Source of the DNA: CAZJJK01 sp964546285
GTDB lineage: Bacteria > Spirochaetota > Spirochaetia > Treponematales > Breznakiellaceae
Reading direction: 5' to 3'
Assembly (NCBI GenBank): GCA_964546285.1
Contig: CAZJJK010000017.1
Span: 1 to 39,677, forward strand
Length of the DNA: 39,677 nucleotides
Part shown: piece after piece, positions 1-8,590 of the stretch
How positions within the stretch are numbered: position 1 is the stretch's first letter
Layout of the letters: each line of letters begins with the position of its first letter
Notes under the pieces: generated by a model
Told to the model about the DNA's origin: nothing
Database searches by the model: none
Seen by the model: the letters and a program-made list of their open reading frames with translations, nothing else
Program-made: the position numbers and the translations under genes

Positions 1-52
1 GGGCGGCGAAAACCGAAGCGACCGCGAAAAGCGGGATAGCCAGTGGCATCAT
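1..52 (-). CDS. Partial CDS, N-terminus of an unknown membrane or exported protein
   Basis: Reading leftwards, an ATG at 52-50 overlaps the TGA stop of the chemoreceptor gene in an ATGA arrangement, typical of translational coupling. A second ATG follows at once. The roughly 17 visible residues begin MMPLAIPLFAVAS and are strongly hydrophobic, as in a signal peptide or first membrane helix. The rest lies outside the window, so no function can be given. The coupling suggests a role with, or at least co-expression with, the receptor. Confidence 0.5.
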   Translation of the reverse strand, partial: MMPLAIPLFAVASVFAA

Positions 53-1704
53 GCGCTTTCTTCCGAAGATGAATTGGCGGTACCGCGTAAAAGTCCGTCA
101 ATAGCTTTATTGACCGCGTCGCTGTTATCGGCAGCCGCTTCCGTTTCATTAAGCAAGGCCGCCGAACGCTGAGTATCTTGGTTTAAATCCACAATACCGC
201 TCAGTATGGAATGGCAATTATCGGCAAGGGTGGAAAAGGAAGCCGCGTATTCTTCCGTAACGCGATGTTGTTCTTCCGCGTGAGCGGTGATAGCGGCGGC
301 TAAGCTTGAAAGGGTCTGGATATTTTCCAAAGCGGTCTGATTTTCAGAGGCGAAACTATCCACCGAACGGCGAACCCCATCAATAAGCTCATAGCTGCGC
401 TTGGCTTCCTCTATAACATGGAACAGGGTAGAAGCCACCTCTTGGATCTGGTTTGAACCAACGCTAATACCCTCATTCATCGTTTTAATCAAATCAGAAA
501 TTTCCTTGGTACCGATTCGCGACGAATCCGCCAGATCCCTGACCGCTTCCGCGACAACAGCAAAGCCGGCGCCGGTGGAACCGGCGTGAGCCGCCTCTAT
601 AGCGGCGTTCATGGCTAGTAGGTTAGTTTGGCTGGAAATTTTGGCGAGTGTGCCGACTATCTCCAAGGTTTTTGACTGATAATCCACCAAGCTCTTTATG
701 GCCGCCGTCGCTTTCTCAATAGAGCCGCGACCATCCTCGGCTATGGCCGCGAGACGGCCGGTGACCTGATCGGCTTCCACCATTTCATCGCCTATTCTTT
801 GAAACGCCATATTGATGCGATTCTGTGTATCTTCCTGAGTTTTCGCCAAAGCTCTTTGCCGGTCAGCGGACTGGCTAATCTCCGAAACCGCGTTGCGCAA
901 AACGCCTAGGTTCTTGTGAGCGTTAGCGGAAGCGCAGCCAAGGGCTTCAGAAGCCTCCGACAAGTGATTCCCCCGTTCCGTAAATAAACGCACAGTCTGG
1001 CCGACAGAAGAAAACGCCGTTTTGATAGCGCTGTTTGACTGATCCGCTTCCTTTTTTAACCCGTTTACCTTAGACACGATAGAGGACAGAGATGATAAGG
1101 CCTCAGCGCTCTTTTTTGACTGCTCCAAAGCCCGCTTTAAAAGCTCATCCTGTAGCCGCGTAACATAGGCGACTACCGCGCCGCCGACAAGCAGAACCAC
1201 GACGATTATAGCTCTCCGTCCCATTAGGTCTTCGCGCCCGCTGATAGTGGTGCAGAGTGTAAATAATGCGGCATCATACAGGCTCACGCCCACCGCGAAA
1301 AAACCGTTTACCATAATTCCGGAAGGAACCAACATTACGACAGAAAGACCAAGCAGGGAGGTATGAACCGTATGGAAGTCCGCGGAGCGCCTAAACGCCG
1401 GGATGCCTAAAATAGCCGAAAAAATAGCGGCTATACCGATCAACAATAGAGCGCTGCCCAAGCGATCACGGCCACGCGCCACCAATATGGCGCTTAACGC
1501 CGCGAGTATTCCTATACCAAAGGTCCCAAAACCGGAAACAGGATTATCTATCACTAAAAAAGAAACGGGAACGATAACAAGGACCGCCGCGAAAATAACC
1601 AAGACAAAGATTAAGCTGACACGCTTGCGCCGCAGGTCAAAATATTCCTCAATATCGATAGCCGTATTAGCCTTAAACAGGATACGACCAAATTCTTTCC
1701 ACAT
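49..1704 (-). CDS. Methyl-accepting chemotaxis protein with a membrane-embedded N-terminus
   Basis: A 551-residue chemoreceptor that would control the CheA kinase at the inner membrane. Residues about 29-183 hold roughly six hydrophobic segments with only short connecting loops, so no sizeable periplasmic ligand domain is present. The rest is a long coiled coil with the conserved signalling hairpin tip at about 355-402, including SQTNLLAMNAAIEAAHAG and GFAVVAEAVRDLA. The usual Glu of the AGE-x-G-x-GF motif is Ser here. There is no CheR/CheB-tethering pentapeptide at the C-terminus. A purine-rich GGGGGAAGCG precedes the ATG, and a TTGACA promoter lies just upstream. A small hydrophobic gene is coupled downstream. 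The sensed signal is unknown; a membrane-state or small hydrophobic stimulus is a guess. Family assignment is secure. Confidence 0.93.
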   Translation of the reverse strand: MWKEFGRILFKANTAIDIEEYFDLRRKRVSLIFVLVIFAAVLVIVPVSFLVIDNPVSGFGTFGIGILAALSAILVARGRDRLGSALLLIGIAAIFSAILGIPAFRRSADFHTVHTSLLGLSVVMLVPSGIMVNGFFAVGVSLYDAALFTLCTTISGREDLMGRRAIIVVVLLVGGAVVAYVTRLQDELLKRALEQSKKSAEALSSLSSIVSKVNGLKKEADQSNSAIKTAFSSVGQTVRLFTERGNHLSEASEALGCASANAHKNLGVLRNAVSEISQSADRQRALAKTQEDTQNRINMAFQRIGDEMVEADQVTGRLAAIAEDGRGSIEKATAAIKSLVDYQSKTLEIVGTLAKISSQTNLLAMNAAIEAAHAGSTGAGFAVVAEAVRDLADSSRIGTKEISDLIKTMNEGISVGSNQIQEVASTLFHVIEEAKRSYELIDGVRRSVDSFASENQTALENIQTLSSLAAAITAHAEEQHRVTEEYAASFSTLADNCHSILSGIVDLNQDTQRSAALLNETEAAADNSDAVNKAIDGLLRGTANSSSEESA

Positions 1705-1722
1705 CGCTTCCCCCCAGCTCCA

Positions 1723-1751
1723 ATAATTGCGACAAAAGTCAATATTGTCAA
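1723..1751 (-). promoter_or_regulatory. Promoter of the chemoreceptor gene
   Basis: On the minus strand TTGACA (1751-1746), a 17-bp spacer, then AATTAT (1728-1723), a 4/6 match to TATAAT. The predicted start near 1716 leaves a short leader carrying the G-rich ribosome-binding site. Confidence 0.55.
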
Positions 1752-1757
1752 ATAACT

Positions 1758-1789
1758 AGGGAGCTTCGCTGGCCGAGCAAGCTTGCCCT
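1758..1789 (-). terminator. Hairpin at the end of the secreted hypothetical gene
   Basis: An imperfect inverted repeat (AGCTTGCT against AGCGAAGCT, with outer GGG/CCC) overlaps the stop codon at 1788-1790. The minus-strand 3' flank has only TTATTT rather than a real U-tract, so termination is weakly supported. Confidence 0.35.
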
Positions 1790-2921
1790 ACTGGTACATT
1801 ATTACAGTGGGCGGGGGATCAAGCTTCATAACCTCTTCGGGAAGCATCAGCGGCTCATCAAAACCGGCGCCAGGTAGGCCCCGGTTCAGGAAAAGCTTAA
1901 AGCCCTTAACGGGCAGATTGTCGGCTTCCGCGTTATATCGATACGCTTCGCGCTTCATCTGAGGCGGACCAAAACCATCAGCGCAGTGCACAAGACGGAC
2001 CAGGTCAAAATCGGCCTTAACTTGGTCACGCTCCCTAATCATACGCCAATTGAATTGGTGGATGATCAAAAGCCGCTCTCCCGGCAGAGAGTTCGCGATT
2101 AAATGCGCCTCTATGCGGCTTTGAGCCTCATTTAGCTCTTCAGCGCTGACGGAACCTATTTCCAGCATCGGTTTATCCGTCCGCCATTCGGGATCAAGCG
2201 CCAGGTGGACATTGGGATAGTCCAGATACGGCAGGAGCTTGTCCACAGCCTCTTCCACCGTATATTTCCCTATCTGGTGGTCTAAGAAAACGAGCATATC
2301 GTTAGCCAAGGCAAAATCGATATAGCGTTTTACCAGCTCATCCTTAAGCAGCCCAATCTCACCCTCAGGCCACACGGTACCATATACGAGATAAAAAGCC
2401 AAACGAATGCCGCGATCGCCATTGGCAGCGTCATACAAGGCTCCGCATTCGCTTAGAAGTTGGGCTAAGTCCGGAATAGAGTAGGCTCCTAAAATTCCCA
2501 TCTTATCCGTCATGGGCGATCCATAAAAAGCTACGATATCGTCATGCTGAAGAAGCGAAACGACCGCCTTTGGCGGACTTTCCGCGCTTCCGTCAGCCGC
2601 GGTAGCTGGGCCTTGGGCGCTTTCCGACGGCGGCAGCGGCGCGCTATCCAGTTCAGGGGATACCGTGGATAAGGCGGAATAGTCCTCCAAGACGATAGGG
2701 CTCGCCGCTTGAACACCGTAAAGCCGGCCGCGCTCATCTCGTTTAGCCTTTTCTATCCACTCGGTATAGTACAGCCCGGGAAAAGCCGGGTTCTTATTTA
2801 TCACGGCCCTCTCCCCAGAGGGAGGAGCCGCCGCGTCATCGGACGCGTATAGGGGTATAGCGCGAACAGCGCCCGTGACCGCCATCGTTAAGCAGAGAAT
2901 TAAGGTATATCGATGTCGCAT
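1788..2921 (-). CDS. Exported conserved hypothetical protein, TIM-barrel-like
   Basis: A 377-residue protein with a signal peptide (about residues 1-26, ending RAIPLYA). A low-complexity Pro/Ser/Ala linker lies near residues 90-120. The C-terminal two thirds shows a run of beta-strand motifs such as IVAFYGSP, MLVFLDHQIG, VHLALDPEW, LLIIHQF and LVHCADGFG, a spacing that looks like a beta/alpha barrel of glycoside-hydrolase type. I recall similar LALDPEW-type secreted proteins in actinobacteria, but cannot verify homology here. No catalytic pair can be named with confidence. GGAG sits 7 nt before the ATG. It appears monocistronic, with its own promoter upstream and a weak hairpin after it. Function unknown. 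Confidence 0.8.
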   Translation of the reverse strand: MRHRYTLILCLTMAVTGAVRAIPLYASDDAAAPPSGERAVINKNPAFPGLYYTEWIEKAKRDERGRLYGVQAASPIVLEDYSALSTVSPELDSAPLPPSESAQGPATAADGSAESPPKAVVSLLQHDDIVAFYGSPMTDKMGILGAYSIPDLAQLLSECGALYDAANGDRGIRLAFYLVYGTVWPEGEIGLLKDELVKRYIDFALANDMLVFLDHQIGKYTVEEAVDKLLPYLDYPNVHLALDPEWRTDKPMLEIGSVSAEELNEAQSRIEAHLIANSLPGERLLIIHQFNWRMIRERDQVKADFDLVRLVHCADGFGPPQMKREAYRYNAEADNLPVKGFKLFLNRGLPGAGFDEPLMLPEEVMKLDPPPTVIMYQ

Positions 2922-2938
2922 GCGGTACTCCGAAGACG

Positions 2939-2966
2939 CGTATATCTAGATCCATAATCAGATCAA
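2939..2966 (-). promoter_or_regulatory. Probable promoter of the secreted hypothetical gene
   Basis: On the minus strand TTGATC (2966-2961), a 16-bp spacer and TATACG (2944-2939), each a 4/6 match. A short leader with GGAG follows before the ATG at 2921. Confidence 0.4.
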
Positions 2967-3003
2967 GCTGTAATCGATATATCGGCGGGACGACCCTTAT
3001 ATC

Positions 3004-3789
3004 TTACTCGTTTTCCAGTTCGCGCTCCACTTGCTCCAGCCGTCGCGTTAAGGATTCAATCGTCCGCTCCAGACGGCGTTTTTCACGCTCCAAGCGTTCT
3101 TTTGGCTCTTGATCGGCTTTAGGCCGAACGATGCTGGTCTTTACCTCATCTGGACTTTTTCCGGATAAGAGGGCGCCTTCCGCGGCTTGTCGTTTTTCCG
3201 GGTCACGAATACCGGCGACAATTTTCATGTTGTCAGCGCCCATGGATGGGTTAACGTTATACTGGTAAATTTTCATGGCGGTTTTCGCCGCCAGCCTTGG
3301 TATACAAAGAACTCTATCGATATAATCCTCAAAACGGCCGCCGACGCGCCGGCAAAGTTCATCGGCCTGAAGCAAAAGGCGGCCTAACTCTTTAACCACG
3401 TTGCCGTTTTCATACAGACAGCTTTTCCGGATGGTTTCAGTTAGGGCTTCCAATTCTGGCACCCCGACAAAGACGTCACGATATACGCCTAGACTTTCGG
3501 CTTTCTGAAGAAGTCCATGAAACAAGGCCCAAAATTCGGCGCTATGCGCCCGCCGAGCCGTCTGTACGCCATAGCGGCAGTGAATAAGGTGGTGAGCGTA
3601 TTCATGTAAGGCCGTATACACGAGCATGTTATCGTCATTAAAATTTCTATTGTGTATAAGAATTTCCGAGGTATCGCCCTTATAGAGCCCATTAAGCTTC
3701 TTACTGGCCTTTCCGCTGAACACCACGGAAAACTCCATGGGCGCGTCTTCTACGCGCAATAAAAGTTCCTTAACGCTGTCTTGATTCAT
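3004..3789 (-). CDS. HExxH zinc-metallopeptidase-like protein with a C-terminal coiled coil
   Basis: A 261-residue cytoplasmic protein. HEYAHH at residues 62-67 is an HExxH zinc site with Glu63 as the candidate catalytic base. About 15 residues on, AHSAEFWALF (His82) resembles the third ligand and Phe-Trp pair of SprT/YgjP-type domains, where the last His lies in an H-x-x-x-F-W context. No N-terminal signal or membrane helix is visible. Residues about 225-261 are a charged coiled coil. It is the last gene of an operon: its ATG is 9 nt after the rsmE stop, with no strong ribosome-binding site. SprT-like enzymes act on DNA-protein crosslinks, but that role is not shown here; a general metallopeptidase is the safer call. 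Confidence 0.7.
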   Translation of the reverse strand: MNQDSVKELLLRVEDAPMEFSVVFSGKASKKLNGLYKGDTSEILIHNRNFNDDNMLVYTALHEYAHHLIHCRYGVQTARRAHSAEFWALFHGLLQKAESLGVYRDVFVGVPELEALTETIRKSCLYENGNVVKELGRLLLQADELCRRVGGRFEDYIDRVLCIPRLAAKTAMKIYQYNVNPSMGADNMKIVAGIRDPEKRQAAEGALLSGKSPDEVKTSIVRPKADQEPKERLEREKRRLERTIESLTRRLEQVERELENE

Positions 3790-3798
3790 GTCCAGATA

Positions 3799-4539
3799 TT
3801 AAACCGAAGAGTCAAGACGTTCCAAGCCCAGAACAACGGCGGCGACGCAGGCTGTTTCCGTCCTAAGCGCCCGGCCGCCCATGGATAAGCGCTTAAATCC
3901 GCGCTCTTCCAGAAGCGTTCGTTCTCTGTCCGTCCAACCCCGCTCGGAACCGACGCAAAGAACAAAGCCGCTATGCGCTAGCTCTTTTTTCACGGTCAAC
4001 TGAAAAAAGCTACCGGAAGGTCTAACATTGTCCGGCGCCACCAAAACAGCTCCCGGCGGCCAGGGCTGAGCGGACAACCACGCTTCCAAAGACTTGAATA
4101 CCGATAATTCAGGCAGCCTGGTATCGCGGGCTTGCGCGGCGCCCTCCACTAGCGCGGCGCGGGCGCCGCCATCGCTAAGCAACTTAGTATCGCGGTAGGA
4201 TTTTTCCCCTAAATCCGTCCCCACCAGGTCTATTCCGGCTACCCCAAGAGAGGATAGATCGCGGAGTAGCCGCCTAAGTTGAATAGGCCGCGGGAAGCCC
4301 ACCGCCACGCGAAGAGCCAGACGCGGCGGCGGATTGGAAAGAGGCTCAAACCCAATAATTAGCCCGCCATCGGCCGATTGCTCTTTTAAATAGCCGCGGC
4401 CTAATTTACCGTCTATCACGCCGGCTTCAAACGTATCGCCAGCTTTTTTGCCAAGAACCCGCTTTAAATGACGGACCCGTTCATCGCCGGCGGGAAGAGG
4501 ACGATCCAGTTCATGCTTCTCAAACAGCGCTAAATTCAC
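3799..4539 (-). CDS. rsmE: 16S rRNA (uracil1498-N3)-methyltransferase
   Basis: A 246-residue SPOUT-class enzyme that methylates N3 of U1498 in the 30S subunit using S-adenosylmethionine. The C-terminal knot region, residues about 195-240, carries GSERGWTDRE and the hallmark GGRALRTETACVAAVV (consensus G-x-R-x-LRTETA). The usual GPEGG is GSERG here. The N-terminal part is the PUA-like RNA-binding domain, including RHLKRVLGKKAGD. Length fits the family. The start overlaps the stop of the preceding membrane-protein gene by 4 nt (ATGA), so expression is probably coupled. The HExxH gene follows 9 nt downstream. Confidence 0.95.
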   Translation of the reverse strand: MNLALFEKHELDRPLPAGDERVRHLKRVLGKKAGDTFEAGVIDGKLGRGYLKEQSADGGLIIGFEPLSNPPPRLALRVAVGFPRPIQLRRLLRDLSSLGVAGIDLVGTDLGEKSYRDTKLLSDGGARAALVEGAAQARDTRLPELSVFKSLEAWLSAQPWPPGAVLVAPDNVRPSGSFFQLTVKKELAHSGFVLCVGSERGWTDRERTLLEERGFKRLSMGGRALRTETACVAAVVLGLERLDSSV

Positions 4540-5249
4540 CTATAGCTTTCCCGCCATGCCTCGTATGACTCAAATTCCCTTTCCGCGCGCGACTTAAGTA
4601 TCATTGAGCCAAGTCCCGAAGCGATCATAGATAGGCCGATGGAATAATCGCGCTGTCCACTATAGATATCCCCATATAGATAATCCGACTGAATTTTTAA
4701 ACTGTCGGGTAAAAGCGGGTCAAATATCCCATTCAAGTATAAGCTTAAAAATCCAAGCGCTAGGCCGATACCGCCGCCAATCAAGCGTTTATCGCGCTCC
4801 TTTTTGGCAAGACTCCCTAAATACGCTTCGCCGCTGGCTATTTTCCACGCGGCGGTTTCGGCGTCTGTCGCCACAATCGCGGCGAAGCGTTCCGGGAGGC
4901 TTTCCGTCTCTGGCTTGATCGCGAGCAATAGGACTCCAGGTACCGCAAAGCTGGCTCCGCCTATCACGCCAAACAAATACAAGGGTTTTAAATCCACATA
5001 AGTGCCAAAAATATCAAGCGGTTTCGCGTTTATGGCGTAAAACGCAGATACGGCTACCATAAGTCCGCCGCCAGCCGCCAGTATGCCCCCGCTAATATTT
5101 CGCGTAAAAAAGCTTTCGTCCTTAATAGCGCTCAGATGCGCATCCAGGCGGGCTAGACGCTCTTCCCAATCCGAGGCGCTAAGCAGGGATACGGCGGTCA
5201 TTAGGACAAGACACAGAGCGACAGCGCGCTTTATTCCACTTCTTCTCAT
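4536..5249 (-). CDS. Hypothetical membrane protein
   Basis: A 237-residue protein I do not recognise. It starts with a signal peptide or helix (residues about 7-25, ending LLSASDW). Four Gly-rich hydrophobic segments follow, near residues 52-72, 88-110, 155-175 and 202-218. Soluble stretches between them carry Glu and Arg. It is the first gene of an operon with rsmE and the HExxH gene. Its ATG lies 7 nt from a perfect TATAAT and has no Shine-Dalgarno sequence, so the message is probably leaderless. No domain can be assigned, and nothing shows that its job relates to rRNA methylation. Confidence 0.75.
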   Translation of the reverse strand: MRRSGIKRAVALCLVLMTAVSLLSASDWEERLARLDAHLSAIKDESFFTRNISGGILAAGGGLMVAVSAFYAINAKPLDIFGTYVDLKPLYLFGVIGGASFAVPGVLLLAIKPETESLPERFAAIVATDAETAAWKIASGEAYLGSLAKKERDKRLIGGGIGLALGFLSLYLNGIFDPLLPDSLKIQSDYLYGDIYSGQRDYSIGLSMIASGLGSMILKSRAEREFESYEAWRESYR

Positions 5250-5256
5250 GAGAATA

Positions 5257-5284
5257 ATTATATCCGCAGTCTAAAAAAAAACAA
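5257..5284 (-). promoter_or_regulatory. Leaderless-type promoter of the membrane-protein/rsmE operon
   Basis: On the minus strand TTGTTT (5284-5279), a 16-bp T-rich spacer, then a perfect TATAAT (5262-5257). The ATG begins 7 nt after the -10, so transcription should start at or next to the A of ATG. Confidence 0.6.
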
Positions 5285-5301
5285 AGCTCTAGCCTCTGGC
5301 C

Positions 5302-5331
5302 TTGACCGCGAGGCAAGCTCGGCGTCATACT
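5302..5331 (+). promoter_or_regulatory. Leaderless-type promoter of the aminopeptidase gene
   Basis: TTGACC (5302-5307), an 18-bp spacer, CATACT (5326-5331), then 6 nt and the ATG at 5338. A pyrimidine-rich TCCAACC precedes the ATG, so no ribosome-binding site is present. Confidence 0.5.
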
Positions 5332-5337
5332 CCAACC

Positions 5338-6492
5338 ATGTCTATTAGCGTAAAACACCCGCCTCGGTTTAGAGACAGCCGTGAAACCGCGGCACCCCTC
5401 GTGGAAGCCGCGTCCATCGCCGTCAATCAGGTCCTACGGATCAAGAATGGCGAAACGGTGCTCATCATCACCAATCCCGATCACGATGTGGACCTCATAT
5501 CGAAGGCGCTCTACGATGCTGTCATAGACGCGCGGGCGCGGCCGGTTTTAATATACCAGCCAGTAAAAACCCAAATGGACTTCGCGGAAGACGCCGTGAT
5601 CGCCGCCATGAAAGCTAAGCCCAGTGTCATTATTTCTTTAAGCGCCGAAAAGATGGGTAAGGACCGAGCCGGCAGCGCCGAACCCTATACCCTCAACGGT
5701 GGCAGCTGGGACCATATATTCCATCTTAATCTCTATGGAGAGAAGAGTTGCCGAGCCTTCTGGTCGCCGTCCGTTACGCTGGATTCGTTCATTAGGACGG
5801 TTCCTATAGATTACGCCGCCTTAGAGCGGCGCTGCGCCGCCATAAAGAGGGCGCTTGATCGGGCGCTTAAGGCACACGTTAGAGCCCCCGGCGGGACCGA
5901 TCTAGTTCTTGGGCTCAGAGGACGCGCGGCCAAGCTTGATAATGGCCGTTTTGAAAACCCGGGCTCAAGCGGCAATCTTCCGGCCGGCGAAACCTTTATC
6001 AGCCCAGAAAACAACAGCGCCAATGGCCGGCTGGTTTTTGATGGCTCTATCAGTCTCCATGATCGTGACATAATCATAGCTCAGCCGATTGATTGCCGCA
6101 TCGAAGGCGGTTTTGTCGTTGATCTTTCCGGTGGAGAGGAAGCCGACGCTCTTCGCGCGACCATCGAGCTAGCGAAAAAAAACGCGCTGGACTATGAAAA
6201 AGAAGGAAAATTACCGGCCGGCTATGGCGAGATTTTCGCCCGAAACGCCGCCAATATAGGAGAGCTTGGTATTGGGCTAAACCCCGCGGCTCAGGTTACC
6301 GGTAATATGCTTGAGGATGAGAAGGCTTTTAAGACCTGCCATTTCGCTATTGGTCATAATTACGATGATGACGCGCCCGCCCTCATTCATTTAGATGGCT
6401 TGGTTCTTAAGCCGACTATAAGCGTTTATGACGAAAACGGCCAAGAGACGATAATAGAGCGCGATGGAATGTTGCTTCCAGACTTTGATTAG
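5338..6492 (+). CDS. M29-family metalloaminopeptidase
   Basis: A 384-residue cytoplasmic aminopeptidase of the thermophilic M29 type (AmpS/AmpT/PepS), which uses a dinuclear metal centre to release N-terminal residues. In this family the metal site uses two Glu, two His, a Tyr and an Asp. Visible counterparts are Glu218 in NLPAGETF, Glu309 in NIGELGIG, His335 in CHFAIGHN, and His351/Asp353 in IHLDGL. These motifs are in family order near the C-terminus. An in-frame TTG at 5302 would add 12 residues, but that TTG is the -35 box of the promoter, and the ATG at 5338 lies 6 nt past the -10, so the ATG is chosen. Monocistronic, convergent with the acyl-CoA synthetase gene. Confidence 0.88.
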   Translation: MSISVKHPPRFRDSRETAAPLVEAASIAVNQVLRIKNGETVLIITNPDHDVDLISKALYDAVIDARARPVLIYQPVKTQMDFAEDAVIAAMKAKPSVIISLSAEKMGKDRAGSAEPYTLNGGSWDHIFHLNLYGEKSCRAFWSPSVTLDSFIRTVPIDYAALERRCAAIKRALDRALKAHVRAPGGTDLVLGLRGRAAKLDNGRFENPGSSGNLPAGETFISPENNSANGRLVFDGSISLHDRDIIIAQPIDCRIEGGFVVDLSGGEEADALRATIELAKKNALDYEKEGKLPAGYGEIFARNAANIGELGIGLNPAAQVTGNMLEDEKAFKTCHFAIGHNYDDDAPALIHLDGLVLKPTISVYDENGQETIIERDGMLLPDFD

Positions 6493-6575
6493 AAACGGAG
6501 CCATACCTCTACAGCCAAAAATATAAGCCAACGAGGACTGCCGGAGTTTTCCCTGGGTCTTCGCCAAAAAGGTCC

Positions 6576-6604
6576 GGGGCTGACGGCCTTGACGCGTCAG
6601 CCCC
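6576..6604. terminator. Strong hairpin between convergent genes
   Basis: A perfect 10-bp inverted repeat, GGGGCTGACG against CGTCAGCCCC, with a 9-nt loop lies between the aminopeptidase and acyl-CoA synthetase stops. On the minus strand TTTTT follows about 6 nt after the stem; on the plus strand there is no U-tract. It may terminate the minus-strand gene or be factor-dependent. Confidence 0.5.
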
Positions 6605-6621
6605 CTCATACCGTTTGTACA

Positions 6622-8529
6622 TTAGGAAAAGAGTTCTCTCACTTCCTTAGCGTATAATTCCACTACCTTATGCCTCATAACTTCCTGTTTATGGGACAAC
6701 TCAACACCAACCTCAAAAACCTTTGGCAGCAAATGAAACTTAAACACTCGCTCAAACGGCTTAAAGCCGTTTTGGGCGCTTATTAGGGATGAAATCTCGT
6801 TGGCGATTAGCTCGTTAACCTCTGGCTGAGTAAGCAAGCCTTCATAATCCGATCCAGCGATATTGTTTTCCTTAGCGAAGGCGGCGATATTGTCTTGACT
6901 GGGTACTATCAAGGCCGCCAAATATTTCTGATCCTGTCCTATAACCATACATTGGAAGACATAATCGCTTTCCCGTATCTTTTCCTCTATTGGCGCCGGT
7001 TCAACATTCTCGCCGCCGCGCAGAACGATAGTATCCTTAGCCCTGCCCGTAATTTTTATCTCATAGTCATGGGTCAACATTCCTAGATCGCCGGTATTAA
7101 ACCAGCCATCGCTGGATAAAACGCGAGCGGTAGCTTCCGGCTTCTTAAGATAGCCCTTCATTACTTGCCCGCCCCTAACCATGATAAGCCCCTTATGGCC
7201 GGAAGATAGGGTCTTGCCATCGTCATCCACAATTTTTACTTCCGTATCTTGAATGATCTGACCGACGCAGCCCGGACGCGGCTTGGATTGCTTCCGCACG
7301 GCGATAACTGGCGCTGTTTCAGTCAAGCCATAGCCCTCAAGCAAGGTAACCCCGACAGCGCTGAAGAATTCGTCCACCTGCGACGGCAGGGCGCCTCCGC
7401 CGGAAATACCCGCCTGAAAACGCCCGCCAAGTTTCGCTTTAATTTTGCCAAACACCAGCGCGTTCCCTAGAGCGCGTAAGGGTAGTAGCAAAAGCCAAGG
7501 CAGGAAGCCAATCACGGAATCCAAAATCCGGTTGCGGCCATGGAAGTTCGGCAATAGGCCAAAGGTCATATTTTTGAAGAATTGGTGAATCGCGCCTATT
7601 CTAACGAAAAAGTTGAATAACACTTTCTTAATCCCGCCATGCTGGCGGATATTACGATACACGCCATCCCGTACCGATTCCCAGATTCTCGGAACGCTGG
7701 CCATCCACTGAGGTTTAATCGTCTCAAAATCCGGCAGCATGACCGCCCCTATCGGTTTTGAATAAGCTAAGGCGCTGGAACGTTCCGGGGCGACATATTC
7801 CATAATACGCTCAAAACTATGCCATACTGGCAGGACCGTAAGCCAAACATCTCCAGGTTTTACATCTATTATGCCTGGGAGACTGGGGAGCTGGTGTAAA
7901 AAATTCCCATGGCTAAGGCAAACACCCTTTGGCTCTCCGGTAGTACCGCTGGTAAAGATAATAGTGGCCAAATCATCTCTTTGACCTTTATCCATTTCCG
8001 CTTCCACCTCATCCCTATTGAAAGAGCGGCGGGTAGTACCCAATTTTAGGAGTTCCACATAATCCAAAATCCGTACGCCCGCGGCGGAGGCGGCGGTAAT
8101 ATCCTCATCGCTAAGCTTATCAAACAAAACCAAGGTGCTTAGCAGGGGCAATTCCTCTTTATGGCTGAGTATCTTTTCCGCTTGCCGTTTATTTTCGGCA
8201 AAGCTGACCTTGCAGTCTGAAAAACCCAAAATATAGGCGATCTCGCGGGCGGTTGAATCATTTCCCCTGGGAACGTCGGCCGCGCCTATACTGAGCACCG
8301 CGAGATCCGTTACAAGCCATTCCCGACGGTTATCGGAGATAAGACCGATATGATCGCCGCGGACAACGCCTAGCTCTAAAAGACCGGCGGCCGCGATAAG
8401 AATTTCTTGATAGAAATCCTTAAAACTGGTTGGGCGAAATACGCCGTTCGCGTCCTTGGAATACTGCGCGATAATTTCAGGATGGGCCGCGGCGCGGGCG
8501 CGAATCATCAAAGGCAGGGTTCGTTCCAT
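6622..8529 (-). CDS. Long-chain acyl-CoA synthetase, AMP-forming
   Basis: A 635-residue enzyme of the adenylate-forming superfamily, activating fatty acids to acyl-CoA through an acyl-AMP. The P-loop-like AMP motif IIFTSGTTGEPKG is at residues 190-202. EGYGLTETAP and GWFNTGDLG follow, with KITGRAKDTIVLRGGENVEP as the hinge region and C-terminal lid. Length fits the FadD15-type long-chain subgroup. The segment near residues 300-370 is hydrophobic and aromatic and may bind membrane. AGGAG precedes the ATG by about 10 nt. A TTGACA promoter with an overlapping palindrome lies upstream. It may serve uptake of host or environmental fatty acids; that use is inference. Confidence 0.93.
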   Translation of the reverse strand: MERTLPLMIRARAAAHPEIIAQYSKDANGVFRPTSFKDFYQEILIAAAGLLELGVVRGDHIGLISDNRREWLVTDLAVLSIGAADVPRGNDSTAREIAYILGFSDCKVSFAENKRQAEKILSHKEELPLLSTLVLFDKLSDEDITAASAAGVRILDYVELLKLGTTRRSFNRDEVEAEMDKGQRDDLATIIFTSGTTGEPKGVCLSHGNFLHQLPSLPGIIDVKPGDVWLTVLPVWHSFERIMEYVAPERSSALAYSKPIGAVMLPDFETIKPQWMASVPRIWESVRDGVYRNIRQHGGIKKVLFNFFVRIGAIHQFFKNMTFGLLPNFHGRNRILDSVIGFLPWLLLLPLRALGNALVFGKIKAKLGGRFQAGISGGGALPSQVDEFFSAVGVTLLEGYGLTETAPVIAVRKQSKPRPGCVGQIIQDTEVKIVDDDGKTLSSGHKGLIMVRGGQVMKGYLKKPEATARVLSSDGWFNTGDLGMLTHDYEIKITGRAKDTIVLRGGENVEPAPIEEKIRESDYVFQCMVIGQDQKYLAALIVPSQDNIAAFAKENNIAGSDYEGLLTQPEVNELIANEISSLISAQNGFKPFERVFKFHLLPKVFEVGVELSHKQEVMRHKVVELYAKEVRELFS

Positions 8530-8590
8530 ATGGGTCGCTCTCCTTAGAACTCCATGCTAGTACCGTGGCGTAAAAGGCCGTGGTTCTAAA

